Below, piece after piece: positions 22,879 to 36,800 of a stretch of DNA of 50,173 bases. Origin of the DNA: Intoshia linei (taxonomy: Eukaryota; Orthonectida; Rhopaluridae); contig LWCA01000122.1 in the NCBI GenBank assembly GCA_001642005.1, positions 1 through 50,173 on the forward strand. The letters run 5' to 3'. The notes beneath the pieces were generated by a model. The model worked only from the letters and a program-made list of their open reading frames with translations, was not told the DNA's origin and did no database searches. The position numbers and the translations under genes are program-made. Within the stretch, counting starts at the first letter, position 1; each line of letters begins with the position of its first letter.

Positions 22879-25508
22879 GTGTGAAAATCTTTTAAAAGAA
22901 ATAAAATTTAAAGACATTGGGATGTATTCTCATATTGGAAAGTTTCAAAATATATTTATTGTTAAATCTAATCACACCAACCCAGATAGCATTACAATAT
23001 AAAAATAATGAAATGAAAAAATACGCTTCATATAGCAGAATATTAAAATATTATGAAATTTTTAACTTGAAAAATATTTATTTAGGAATAATGATCAATG
23101 CGAACAGTACAAAATTAATTTTTTCAGCATTTAAAAATAAAAAATCCAGAAAAAATAAAATATCTATAATTGATTTAACATTTATGAAAGAATTATCGGC
23201 AAATAATAAAAAATGGAGAATTTTTGATAATGTATTAGCAAATGGGAATATAATCTTGTCAATTAGAAATAATAATATTATACGTGGTTTTATTCGTCAT
23301 ATCGACACTATCATTCCAGTTGATGATACGGATCATATTTTTATTCAGTCAGGTACACATTTATTGCTGTATGATGAAAAATTGACCAATTTCACTACAT
23401 ATGTGAAACATGTCAAATTAAACACACCGATTAGATATGATAATAATATATTGAGTTTTACTTGCTCGAATAACTATAAAGATATTGCAGTACTCAATAG
23501 TGGCGTTTTCGCCATAAAGATGCCTGATTATTTTGATGGGGAACATCGTGAACATTTCACAGTCAGAAATGTATACACTCTTAGGAAACGTGTTTTGATA
23601 CAATTTGAGGTAATTTTAAAGATCTTAAATATTAATATCCATTTTGAGATAAGATTCTCTCATGACATAATAGGTACTATATTATACGTTTTTGACAGGA
23701 TTCATGTGAATTTTTAGGCAACCAATTTTGTTTTAATTAAAATTTTTTAGGGAATTTTTCCATAATTTTGGTAAAATGGCGACATATTGTCAAATTAAGC
23801 ACTTAAAAAATTATATTTTTAATATCGTAAGTGACGATTCGTAACTGTTTTGTTTTTCAAATTTAAATTATAAGTCCAGAGACCTGTGGAGAGGTTTCTA
23901 TGAATATTACGTATATTTTGCGTTTATTTTCGCAAGAAAATATTTTCAGTGTACGACCTACAGTGTACTTTTGTTAATTAAGTTATCCAGAAAATGTATT
24001 TAAAATAATTGTCCGTATGTGAATGCACACTAGTGAGTATCTAGTTTCACAATAGTGTTTATTTAGTTACACAATAACTCGTATATCAGTGCTGCTCATA
24101 ACTCTGTATTATATAATCTCTATGGAATACAAAAAAGTTTTTTACAAAAAATATTAAAAATATATATAAAAATGATTATAACACCCACAATTAATGTAGG
24201 GCATACAGATATAATGTATTAGAGGTTTACAACACGTAATTTAAAAATGATAAAATACATGTATATGTAGCAAAATAAGCTAGGTATATAGATTACATTG
24301 CAATGTTAACATTTTAAGTATTACACACGTATCGAATAATCGAATTTAATTTAAATTGAATATATAACCCCAAAAAAGTGCTGTGGACCCCGTTGAGAAT
24401 GCCTGCTTTAGACTCTAAACTAGACTAGCTTCGTCACTATAAGCTAACTGATACCATGTTTTCTCTTTAAACCTTAAATTCTGGTGAATAATTCTGAAAC
24501 GATTTTAAATTTTACTAATTTTAATTGTTTAGAAAAAAGACTTTAAAAAATATGGTTTAATAATAAGTGACAAAATATAGGAAATACAAAGTACTAAAAT
24601 ATAGAGAAACTGAATTTAAAATGATTCACCATGTATTTGAAACTCACACAATGTTATTAATATTTGATAATTGTCATGTTGAATATTCTTATGATAACGG
24701 GGATACATTTTCATATTTACTTTTAAGTTATAAAACATGTATTTCATATTTTGAAACATTTCACGATTTGGGAATTTCTTCATTCCGAACTACACACTCA
24801 TTTGGACTTTACTCATACTTGATTGTAAACTTTGATGGAATAAATTGGCGAAAAGCTATAGATAAATTGACATACGTTATAAAACTTGACACATATTCTA
24901 GTTACAGTATTTTTTATGGAATAAGTAAAAGTGAACTGTGATTATCCTTTGACGGTTGTAGATCTTTTCATTTAAATAATGATAATAATTTAATTTATAA
25001 AATAAAAAGATATTATGCTGAATATGATTCACTAAAATTCATTGAAACACAGTATAAAGTTAAAAATAACTCTTTTCTAATTTATGGTGATAAAAATCAG
25101 TTGTTTACCAATATATTCACCATCGAGAGTGTGCCAAAATGTCAAATTAAAGATTTTGATTACGAAATTAATTATATAACTTGGTTTTAAAGTATACACC
25201 AAGAGTATTATAAATAAATGCTGTATAGTTGACGATAAAGATTTAAGAATTCCAAGAAGAATTGTCTAAGTCAAGATTATGCATGTGCTTATGATTATAA
25301 AAGAAATTCAAAAAATTTGTGTGTTGCACGAACGCGATAAGTTCTTCATAGTAAAATAACAACATGTTTCAATGGAAAAATGCAAACAATTGATCGAAAC
25401 GGATACGAAAGGTTATTCAATAATAGTTATTATTACCAATTTTGTTGGCCACGATTTTTTCAATATAAAATTCCTTCCAAGCCTAAACCTAAACCTGTTT
25501 CGTGTTAA
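22879..25508 (+). pseudogene. VPS10/sortilin-like gene, broken
   Basis: Sortilins are type I receptors whose VPS10 propeller sorts proteins between Golgi and endosomes. Here 22879-23001 and 22989-23607 (different frames) and then 24567-25188 encode propeller-like strands with Asp-box-type turns: SYDNGDTFSYL, VNFDGINWRKA and LSFDGCRSF. The stretch THSFGLYSYLIVNFDG suits the propeller. Further on, KCQIKDFDYE...ITWF, RIPRRI, SQDYACAYDYKRNSKNLC and GYERLF (to about 25508) match in order the cysteine-rich 10CC module. Breaks are visible: a frame change near 22990, an in-frame TGA at 24939-24941, and several stops and shifts after 25188. No signal peptide, membrane segment or cytosolic tail was found. 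Unresolved tiny introns could explain some breaks but not the repeated stops near the end. Confidence 0.55.
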
Positions 25509-25679
25509 GCTCTTGAATCGAACCAATTAAAGTTTAATAATATAAATAAAACGTTTGTTTATTCTTGTAATTAAATATTATGATTATAATAGTAATGTTT
25601 CGGAGATAATATTTACAATTTAATACATAATAATACAATTTAAAGTCTTGTTTATATTCTTGTGGTCTTGTGTACTCAA

Positions 25680-26180
25680 TCCTAAGTTAGAATTCCTAAC
25701 TTATATAATATGCTACGCGATTTTTGTTTGTGTGTGTGTTCCACTTTATTGAAATAACTACCAGTCTTAGAATTTTATAAAGTCCACATTTCAATTACAG
25801 TTTTCTGGGGGTGTTTGCAAAATAAATTTCAACCTCCCAAACTCACATCTTACGGATCAAAAACCCCAATTGTCCCTCTTTTTGAAAATCAAACCAGTTG
25901 GATAATTTAAAAAAATATATACGCTGATACGGATTTTAAAGTCATAAACATTATCATAAATTTAAAAAAATTAAAATTAAAATTAAAAAAATTATATCTT
26001 CAGGGCCAAAACCACAAATTAAATTCTTTATTAATGAAAACAGTCCTAGCATTTAAAAAATTTACAGGTCGTACAGTTGTATCCTGTTAAATTTCAATCC
26101 AAATAAGTGACGACTACGCGTTCAAAAAAGCATTTTAGTATTCATATATTTTTTTCCGAAATATTTAAAAAAAAATGTGA
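25680..26180 (+). repeat. Dispersed repeat family, copy A
   Basis: Starts with TTATATAATATGCTACGCG and a short GT run, then passes the CTCACATCTTACGG and CAAAAACCCCAATTGTC blocks, ATATATACGCTGATACGG, a 'TATCTTCAGGGCCAAAA' block and CAGTTGTATCCTGTTAA, ending near AATAATTAATGG. Copies occur at 32828-33170 (inverted), 45825-46440 and 48909-49600. No open frame, long terminal repeats or clear inverted termini were seen. This copy lacks the last third present in copies C and D. Confidence 0.8.
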
Positions 26181-26376
26181 AATAATTAATGGTGCGCAAA
26201 TTTGTACAATGTCACCGTAGAATTAATAAAAATAATGCGTAATGATTAGATACCTTAAAAACTTTTAAAACTACACTACACGGTACGATACATCTCAAAA
26301 ATTTATACTATGGTTAAAGATTTGTTTACATCTTCATCGTAACGTTTATATACATAGATAAAAACAAAAATTTAAA

Positions 26377-29300
26377 ATGCCGTTATCGTTTGAAATTATG
26401 ATTCTGACTGGAGAGGGACTAAAAGATTTGGATGAAATTGTTTTCTACGAGAACGTTGAAAAAATTGATTTGAGTTTTAATAAATTATCTGAATTTATTA
26501 ACATACCAAACTTGTTAAATTTAATGGATTTAAACTTGTCAAACAATCAAATTAAGTCAATAAAACCAATATCTCACCTTTTTTCTTTACAAATTTTAAA
26601 ATTAAATGATAACAAAATTTCTGAAATTGGATATTTAGCAAATTTAAGGTTTTTTAATTAATATAAGTTCTAAATTTCTTAAATTAGAAAATTAAAAAGA
26701 TTACATTTATCAAACAATGAAATTGTAGACACCAGTAATTTGAAAAGTCTTCACGGAAATGATTACAATTTGCATGAATTGTATTTAGACGGAAACAAAC
26801 TATCAAATTTGCAACAAGTTTGTAAAGATTTGTGTGGTTTAGTTCATTTAAATAAACTAACTTTGTACAGTGTTGATGGAAAAAGTATTAACCCGTTGTG
26901 TTGTGAAGATGGTAAAAAATATTTTATGATACAAATATCCAATTATTACTTTTTTTAAATAGACTATAATCAAAAAATTATAACAAGTTTACCAAATTTG
27001 GAAATTCTGGATGGCATAAGTGATATTGAAATTATTACGTCCGTTCAAAAGGCGTATATTAAACCTAACGTTAAAGGTTACATTTTTATTTTTTACATAA
27101 AAATTGTATAATTTTGATTTTTCAAAATTTCAATTTACATTTTTTATTATTATATGTAAGGTTTTTACGCAATTAAATGAATCTATATTGTAGATGTCTA
27201 AATAATATGCGATAACTCAAATAAGATCAATTACCACATCAAAAAATATGTATATTTTTTAAAAATAAAATTTACAATACCTTAGAAATTTACTTTTTGT
27301 AAAATTGCGTAAATTCAGTTATGCCGATGTACAAAGTACATAGGTGTTACCAACATTTTTGTAAAATAAATTATTGCAGAGTTGCCAGCTCTTGGGGTTT
27401 TATCCTCAAGCCTAGACGACGGCTAAATTATTATTTTAAAATTCCCACTTTTATCTCACCATTAATAAATGTAATAATATTTAATAAAAAATACCATTTC
27501 AAATCCTTTATTTAAAAATCCCTTCTTACGATTTTAGAAAAACCTTTTAATCCAACTCCAAAAAAATCGAATTTTACCAACTCTTATGTCTTAAAATAAC
27601 GTAAAATTTCTTTTCTACATATTCAGTTTACATTTTAGAAATTAGTCATTTACTTATTTAAAAAAATTTACTGGTACCAGCAAATCCACCACCCTTGCCG
27701 ATGTATGCTATAATTTGAAAAAAAATTTTAGATGTGATGGAAGAAAATTTTCAATCCCAAACAAAGGTATAATTAAATGTAAAGAGTTGAAATCATCTTT
27801 TTATTATCCATTTCACAATTCCAAAATGCACGTTTACGTTTCCATATTCCGTTTTGAATTTTTAAAAATTTTGGGTCACAAATATTAATAAAATACTATT
27901 ATAAAAGCTATACTATTAATACTTTATTTCCGAATATCTCACATTGAAAACGCATTTGCAAAAAACAAAAATATTAATTAGATAATCTAAAAATTGAATA
28001 TTAACATTTTAAAAATACAAATGTTCACAACCCTTATGGCCTACCATACCAAAAATTTTATAATGTTTCAACTTGAAAAGATTTAATTTTTTCTCAACTC
28101 TAAACTTTTGTAACCGGTTTAGTAAATTTTGATAATTGACGAATAATTTCAGACAAAAAATTTTCTGCACCACTGCTCTCAAATTTTATTTCGAAAAAGT
28201 AACTGTTTAAACGTAATTAATGTATATTAATTAGAATAACGAAATGGAAGAACTTTTTAAATGTTTCATATCAAAAAAAATGAAAAATTATTTTAATAAA
28301 TTTCAAAAAGAAAATCCCCACATGAAAGGTATGTTTTATCAATGATAGTCAATTACATCCGAAAATATGTAAATTTGAAAATGGGTCCCAAATAAATACC
28401 TTTAATTTTTACTCGAAAATGTATTTTTATTTGGCTACAGATTAAAATGTAATAAAATATGTATGTAAAATAAAATAATGTAGTTATAAAAAAAATTTAC
28501 TATTGATACTAATTTTTAGATTCTTCTTCAAGCGACGAAGAAAATGTAAAATATAAAAAATACAAAAAGTAATTTTAAATTGGTGGATAAAATATTTAAA
28601 ACTAATGAAAAATCAATTAAAATAAAACTTAGAAATAAAACAAGTAAAACCCAATCAAAATCCTTTTTAAATCGCAAAAAGGAAGTATCGAAATATTCAG
28701 TAAAAATTTTTTACTAATACAAAATTGAATGTTTGCGTTTATGATTATTTAAAAAAATCAAATTCTAATAGATTTTCATAAGATGCAAGTCTCATAAATT
28801 TCACATTTGATGAACAAAAACGTAAATGACAATTCTATCACTGATTACTTTGGAATTTATTTCATTAAATGTTTTTTAGGACTTGGTAAGAGATTTGGAA
28901 AAATACAAAAATATGAGTTATTTGTCGGAACAAAAAATTATAGAATTAAGTCAAGATTTGACTAGTGAAAGTAATCATATATATTATAGATTTACATTTA
29001 TCAATAATTAAAATTATAAATTTTTCAATTTTAACTCTAATCAAGATAATAAAATGTTTAGAAATATTGAATAATACCAAAATCGCTGAGTTTAGAACCA
29101 TTGAGCTAGAATTTAAGGAACAAATATCAAAATTATCAGTTGATTTTGATACAAAAAATAATGAAAATAAATTACTGGAAGAAAAATTGGAAAAAGTAGA
29201 AAATTTACTTAAAAAAAACACTGAAGAATTTGATAAAGTATCAAATAGTTACAAAATTAAAATTTCTAAAATTGAACATGACCAGGAAGAAATCAATGTC

Positions 29301-32300
29301 ATTGCCACAAAAATGGTAATTTGATTTTATTTATAATATTAATTATTATAGATCTTTAAATATATTTAAACTTATTTAGAAAATGAAAATTGATGAATTA
29401 AGAGAAAAATGTTGTAATTATCTAGCAGTAATGAGAAAACATAAATACGAAAAAATACAACTAGAAAATCAAATATCAACATTGAATGAAGCGTTAACGG
29501 AGATGGAAAAATCTCACAAGTAAGTAAATGATTAAATAAATTAATTAAATAAAGTAAAAATTATAAACCCTACGCTTTAGGGTAGGACAGAAACTTTTTG
29601 TATTTATTATGTAAATAAGAATTTATTTATAATAAAGATACGACAAATAAAATAAGATAGATAAAAAAACCATAAGATGAAAAAGGTTGAGGACCTTTGG
29701 TTCAAATTAGTGATTTCCAAATATACCTATGTATAAAAATATACATACCATTTCATTAAAATAATTTTGCGGACCCATGTATTTGTAATCTATTTTTCAA
29801 ACTCGTTAGGATAAACCAGGCATCCACGTATTAGTGAAAACTGTTCTAAATTATTATATATACATATTAACAATACTTATTGATTAATTTGTTCTAGTGC
29901 TGATCTTGAAAATAGAATTCATCTTAAAAGTCCGCAGTTTCGACAAGAAATTTTCAAAAAAGTATCGCAAGTAGAAGAGAAATTTAAATTGGAGATGGAT
30001 ACATTTAAAAAACAGTATTTTTAAAAATAAAATATGTAAAAATTAAATTAATGTCAAACCAGAATTAAAAAATTATTAACAAATTAAAAAAAATTTTACA
30101 ATTTATGAAATGAAAAAATAAAATTGCGTTGCTGGTAAATATTACCTGTTACTAATTGCGCCAATTTTAGACAATAGAAATTTTATTTTTACATAACAAC
30201 TATTATATTTGTGGCAATATTGTTTTAATTAACCAATCAGAACCTTTTATTTTTGGCGCAATTCGTAATATAGTACAGGTAATATTTTCAAATAAATAAA
30301 TATTTTATTTTCAATTATACTTTATTTAACTTTTATTCCTGATTATATTACAAATGTAATGTTGCAATTTTACCTTTTATTTTTTTATACTATAATCAAT
30401 TCTTTATGTGATTTATAGAAACGAATGCGAAATTTCAACCTATATACGACGTGTCAAGAATTTGGAATTGGACATTTACAATGAAAAAATAAAAAATGAA
30501 ACTGTAATCACATTAAATAAAACATTTTCGATTTTGAGTTTAGATGAATCTAGCCAGTGAAGAAACCAACAAAACTGTGATAGATTTAAAAACTAAAAAC
30601 ATTCAATTGGAAAATTGCATTAAAAAGTCTAGTTTAAAATATGAATCGGTAATTCTAAATATTGAAATATTTTAAACTTATTTTATAAGATTAGTTACTA
30701 GACTATTTAACTCGCTTATAATAAGTGGGTTATTTATATTAACCTTATACTTGCAACTCACGGGTATATATAATATTTCTTTACATATGTTGGGAACTAT
30801 ATTCTAAGTTAGAATTGATAACTTAGGGGCTTATAAAAAATTTAATTTAAACAATTTTGATTACTTTTTTATTAGAAACTAAAAGAAACGGAACAAAATT
30901 TAATATACGCTAAAGATGAAGCAATAATTGATCAAACATCAAATAAGGTAAATGATATAGCAATTCTTACCAGTTATGCATACTGACCAGTATTCATCAT
31001 AAGTAAATAAATCATATCAAACATATTTCATCCATTAATCATACCAAAAAGATGATTTTAAATGGTTCCTCATAATAATACAAATATATGTCACTGACAA
31101 TAGATATATTTTCATTTAAAATTTAAAACTAAAAACTAAAAAAGTTTTATAGACCTTAAAAGATAATATTTACATACATTTTAATAATTATATAAATAAT
31201 AATATGTTAATATATGAAATATTTTTGAAAAAATTATTATGATATATATTTATTTATTTCATATAGAATCTAATTGACGATTTGAACGAAAAGCTTTCAA
31301 ACAGTTATGAAAAATATGAATCAATTGCCAATGTAAATTTTGTACAATAAATTTAAAAATAATTAATCCTAGGAATTCAAAAAATTTAAAAATGAATATT
31401 GTAAATATAAATTGGAAAACAATACAATATCATCCAATAATGAAACTTTACAGAACGAACTAATGACAAAACGTAATTACATTATATATAAATACAATTA
31501 GAACGTATTAACAATGTAATACAATCTATAAAATCTGAAATATAATTGAATAAAATTATGTATTAGAAGAAGAAATTGATAAATTAAAAAAGAATCTCAC
31601 AAATAAAACACAAAATTTTGAAAATGAAACTAACACTTTAAAAAATAATTTCGAGGTATTGTAAATGAAACATTTATTTTAAAAAATTTAATGAAAACGA
31701 TCATAATATTGTGAAAATTTAATAATACAAATATTTTTAATTTAGATTGAAATTAAAACAAAAACTAATGATCACGATGAAATTTTAAAAAAATTGAAAG
31801 AATCACACCAAGTTTTATTAAAATAAGTATTTATTAATAACAATTTTAGATTAATTTAGAAAATCAAAAAATGTATAAAAACTTGAAAGAAGAGATTAAA
31901 AATGATGGCGACAAAAAAATGAATATCATAAATTCATTACAAGTATTTACGTTTTAAAATTTAAATTATTAATAACATAATGTACATTAAATTTATATAA
32001 TTTTGTTATAGGAAAATATTTATAAATTAAAAGATAGAAAAAATGAACTGAAACAAGAACTTATGGCTAGATACGAGGAAAATAAATATTTGAAGGAAGA
32101 GAATATGTAAAATATGAATTATATTTCTTAATACAGTAAAATTTCTCTTATATGACGATTTTGATATTAAGAGTCTTAGGGGTTAGACGTTAAAATTAAA
32201 ATGTATATTTAAAATTTTAATGATATTTAGATCCAAAGATAACATTTGTATTGCAAAATCAACCGAAATTGTTCAATATGAAAAAAATGTTAAAGAATTA

Positions 32301-33822
32301 AAAAGAAAATTTGAAGAAATTGAGTCAGAATTTATATCCTCTTATGAAAAGTTTATATATTCAAAATATTCGTATATTTTATACTTATAGGAAACTAGCT
32401 GAATCCATCAAAAAAATTGAGACTGAGAAGAACATTGAATATATACAATTCAATGAAAAGTATAATTCATTGCTAAACCAGGTAATTCAGTTATTATATT
32501 AATTACACCATGGGGTTACCACTATGGGGACCATGAATAATGAAATTTTATCGTAAATCTATCAGGATATTTAAAAAATTATAAAAAAATATATTTATTA
32601 TCGTTTGTATAAACTCGCTAATTCAGTATCGACTAGGGAATGATATCCGATTAATCGAAAACCCGGTTAATCTCTTACAATAATCAGAGAAAATTAATCG
32701 GAATATATTTCGAATAATCGGATTTTCAAAAATTTCATAAATATATTATTTAAGTCATATATCACATTACTATTTACTTTAAAGTGAATTATTCAATCTT
32801 AATTTTTTGTTTGTCAACATTAATTAAATTTAGTAACTTGGGGTTTTGACTCTGAAGACATAATTAATTTAAAAAATTTTGAAATTTATGATAATTTTTA
32901 TGATTTTAAAATTTGTATCAGCGTATATTTGTTTTTAAAAATTCTTTAACTTGTTTGACTTTCAAAAAAAAAGACAATTGGGGTTTTTAACCCGTAAGAT
33001 GTGAGTTTGGGATGTTGAAATTTATTTTGCGAACAGCCCCGGTAAAAACTGTAATTGAAATGTGGACTTTATAAAATTTTAAGACGGGTAGTTATTTAAA
33101 TAAAGTAGAACACACACACACAAACAAAAATCGCGTAGCATATTATATAAGTAAGGATTATTGGTTTTTATGTTAAAAATTTTGAATTCCGATTAATCGG
33201 ATAATCGTTTTTCAAATAAACGGAATTATTCAATAACCGGTTTTTCAAATTTTCGAATAATCAGGATTCCATAGTACCGACCATACATTTTATTGTAATA
33301 TTTTTTATGCTTATTTTTACTCTATTTTGCCAGATTCTCGATTATGACAAAATTATGCCAAGTCCCAAAATTAGCCAATTTAATAAAGTATTATATATGA
33401 AAAATCTGATAAACGTAACCGTTTTTACAAACATTTACTTGTATAAAATAAGTTGCCAAAAATGTGTGTTTGTGTGTGGCCATTTATTGATTAAAGGGAT
33501 AGTCCCAGAAAATTTGAAAACAGAAATTTTAAGTTAACTTTTTATATCGGAGAAAGTAAGATAAATTTCAATTTTAGAAATTTACATTTTCACTATGAAA
33601 ATCTTAAGTTACTTTTTTTAATGAAAAGATTTAAAAACATTTGCACGGAAGACTTTTGTGATAGGACTTCCCATAATATTAACATAAATCAGTACATAGA
33701 CGTATGCGACTATATTAATATTTCGTTTTTAATAGTTCACTGATTTACAAAATACAAATGCAATCAACGAAAAAAATTTGAAAAGGATTAGGAAATGTTT
33801 AAAAATCTCGGAAATGGAATGA
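26377..33822 (+). CDS. LRRCC1: LRRCC1-like centriolar protein, 23 exons
   Basis: LRRCC1 (CLERC) is a centrosome/centriole protein linked to spindle poles and cilia. Exon starts: 26377, 26688, 26963, 27732, 28235, 28520, 28633, 28880, 29062, 29380, 29898, 30419, 30544, 30876, 31267, 31373, 31567, 31746, 31850, 32012, 32231, 32391, 33736; all join in phase to about 841 residues (human about 1030). The first 200 residues are leucine-rich repeats (IDLSFNKLSEF, LNLSNNQIKSI, LKLNDNKISEI, LHLSNNEI). They are capped by LHGNDYNLHELYLDGNKL, GLVHLNKLTL and ITSLPNLEILDG, the LRRCC1-specific ending. The rest is coiled coil, including SPQFRQEIFKKVSQVEEKF, like the family's 'ADFQDALAKEIAKEEKKHE'. At least six introns are 38-40 bases. 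The last exon (EKNLKRIRKCLKISEME) is tentative; an alternative in-frame exon at 33334-33537 lacks coiled-coil character. Confidence 0.85.
30137..30287. mobile_element. Miniature inverted-repeat element in an LRRCC1 intron
   Basis: About 150 bases with matching ends: AAATATTACCTGT then AATTGCGCCAA on the left, and the complement (TTGGCGCAATT, ACAGGTAATATTT) on the right. It sits in the intron between exons 11 and 12. A related end is at 22250-22300. No coding capacity. Confidence 0.65.
32624..33292. mobile_element. Pogo/Tigger-like miniature element, interrupted by repeat copy B
   Basis: The left end carries CCGATTAATCGAAAACCCGG-type sequence after CAGTATCGACTAGGGAAT; the right end, read in complement, has GGTACTATGGAATCCTGAT, TATTCGAAAA and AAACCGGTTATT. 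The shared GATTAATCG and AACCGGTTA blocks in opposite orientation suggest degraded terminal inverted repeats of the CAGT..CCCGATTA kind seen in Tigger elements. The middle is occupied by the inverted dispersed repeat. It lies in the last large intron of LRRCC1. Confidence 0.45.
32828..33170 (-). repeat. Dispersed repeat family, copy B (inverted, partial)
   Basis: The complement of the first half of copy A: GACAATTGGGGTTTTTAACC, GTAAGATGTGAGTTTGGGA, ACTGTAATTGAAATGTGGAC, a CA run and CGCGTAGCATATTATATAAG. It contains the family's left end and stops after the 'ACGCTGATAC' region. Confidence 0.8.
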
Positions 33823-36800
33823 AAAAAATGTATTATAATCATCTTAATTTTTTTTAAATTAAAAATTACCTTGTAATATTTTGTACTATTATATTTATCC
33901 CAGTTTATCTTATATATGGAAGCACCATTTTGACTTATTTTTTTAAATATAGAAAAATAAAATACAATTCTAAATTTTGCCCAAAAAAAATAGTATGTTT
34001 GATATATTAAACTAAATATGATTATCATTCACAACGGGGTTTATGTCCCCCGTTGTCACAAAATTTTACGAAAAATCCTACTAAAAAATTAACAATTTCA
34101 AATATGACCATTCGTGTCTTACCAACTGAATCAATTTAGAAAAAAGTGAATTGGGCAATAAAAATTCATAAATAAAACTTTTTATACATGTAATAATTTT
34201 AATCTAGTTGAAGAATTTAGCTTAAATTTAACATTAAGGATATAATTTTAGTACAAACACTACAAATAAAAGTTGGGTCTATTTTAGAATAATTTACTTG
34301 CCATTTAAAAATTGGATTTATCTTATCAAAAATATAATAATACAAAAAATGTTTAAAAATATGATATTTCAATTGAATAAAATATCAATTCAAGATTGGA
34401 TTACTATGATTAATGTGTATTTTTACTTTTCAATATATACATAAAGTCAATATTAAATCAAAGTTAAATATTAGACACATACATGTGTCACGTAATCCGA
34501 ATTTTTCAGATGATTCAAGTTCAACAATTGACATTCAACGTTTTTTTTTAAAATAAATTTTCAAAAGTACGATATTTATCTTATAGAAGAGAATTTAAAT
34601 ATTTAAATTTTAAATATGTTATTATATATAACATTTAACACATAACACATAATATGTTATATATAATATAATAATCAATTTATTGAATGAACTGGTCAAC
34701 ACAATTCAATTTCAGATACATGTATAGATGTATTTCTACATGCTATTAGAATAATATGATGCTGTTTTTTGTTGCGACAATGACGCGCGCACTTTTAAAA
34801 AAGAGTAAAATAAATAATTGGCCCATTCCTTATGAAATCAATGTGATATTTAAAAATGTTGCTTAATGTTCATGTAAACGTAAATTGGATGATATGCTTT
34901 GTTATCTCATAGCATACTGATTTACACGTTGCTGAAAACTGCGAATATTACTTAAATATTGCTAAAAAGTATCAATTATTTTGAAATAATGGAAAAAGAT
35001 TATTATTGAACTAAAATTGAAAAGTTTTCCAAGTCATAGCCTATAGATAAAAGGATATACCCAAGACTCTAATTAGAAAAATCAATATTATTGAAACGTC
35101 TTAACAATTATTGACTTTGGGACTAATTAGTTTTTGAAATATTCAATATTACGCATCATAAATTTTGGATAAGAAATTGATTATTTAAAACGGTATATAT
35201 AATGAAATCAGAAAAAATCCATACAAAAAATTAATTGAGGAAAAAAAATTTAATTAATTCTACATTTCTTTAAATTTAAATTTGTTTGAGAATGTTATAT
35301 AAATTGAAAGAAGTAGTTAAAATAAGTTTGATAACATGAAATATAGCATGAAATAAAAAAAACAGTTTAAAATACATACATGTATTACTGTAATTTACAG
35401 TAAACATTTCTGTAGAATTATAGTATTAAATGTATACAATACTGTATGGTGTATTGCAATTTTTGATAATATCACATTGCGTCTTTATAAAAATTGGTAA
35501 AATGTCAAAATAGTGGGTGGACATTACGCCATGAATGTAAGCGTCAAATTTACTTTCAATTAAAATTGGGCCAAATTTGATTTTGTACTACATTTATAAT
35601 CAATGTAAATACCTTCACATACAATGAAAATAGCCACGCCTAATATATTTTATATCCATATATTTCTAATCATAAGTAACAAAATGAGTTGAAATGTCTA
35701 TTCGACTTTTTATAAACATGTTAATTGGACGCTTCTGTCAAATTATTCTTTATTCAATTTCCAATCTTAACAAATTGTGACATGATATTTACTTTCAAAC
35801 AATCAAATTAACACTTTAATTTAAATCTTGATTCTAATTTAATAAACATCCGACAAAATTAATTGCATTTTACTACACCTCAATGAAAAATCAAATTGAT
35901 AAAGGTATCATTATATTATAAATGATTTTAACGATTACGCTACATCGCTCATTAATTATTTTCCTATTGATGAAAATCCTATAAATGTAAATGGCATATT
36001 ATGATAAATGCAATGTACGCATAATTAGGTAAAATTACGTGTATTAGATTAATTGTATTAATTTAAAAAAATATTCAAGAAATTTTTTTTCAGTGTGATT
36101 CCATTGAAATCAACGTGTTATTTTAGGAGTAACTTGTATTATTACATTTTAATAATACATTATATGCATTATTACTAGTACATGTAGTGTGCTTTATAAA
36201 TATTTCATATTTATTTAAGTTAGGATTATTAAATGTATATTAAATTTATATAAAAATATTTAAATTTTATACAATCACCGACTCTGTCATTTTCACTAGG
36301 CAGCCAAACTACATACTCAGTACGACCATCAATAAATCAAGCTTTACATATGGGTGCATAGAAAATGAGGTACGTTTAAACCCAGGAGGACGGGTAATTA
36401 TATTTTTGGTTTTGAGCTTTTCATTACGCTGCAGCGTAGCTGCATTAACTATTTACATGTTAATAATAATCAAAATTTATACTCAAATTTTCAATTCAGT
36501 ATTTATGTAAACTTTAAAATGCCAGAGGTATCATTAATATAATTGTATATTATCAAAATAAACGTATATAAATGTAATTGATTTGAATAGATTTAGTCAA
36601 GTATCGTATTACATTATTGTAATAACAAAATAAATGAAAATTATTCATGTAACCTGAAAATTTCTCAAATTATGGCCATCTTTAATGTTTAATCTTTTGT
36701 AGAAATTAAATTTTCACAATTTTAGAAATGATCAACAATAAAACACGTCATTTTTTGTGTAAATATTACTCTCCCCTCAAGACTAACCACATGACATGAA

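Noticed and set aside
24900-24980. Stop-codon readthrough at the VPS10-like TGA
   Set aside because: Further stops and frame changes downstream make decay a simpler explanation than readthrough.
33307-33537. Alternative final exon of LRRCC1 (ILDYDKIMPSP...)
   Set aside because: It is in phase after an acceptor but hydrophobic and cysteine-bearing, not coiled coil. The exon at 33736 fits the family's basic C-terminus better, though neither is proven.
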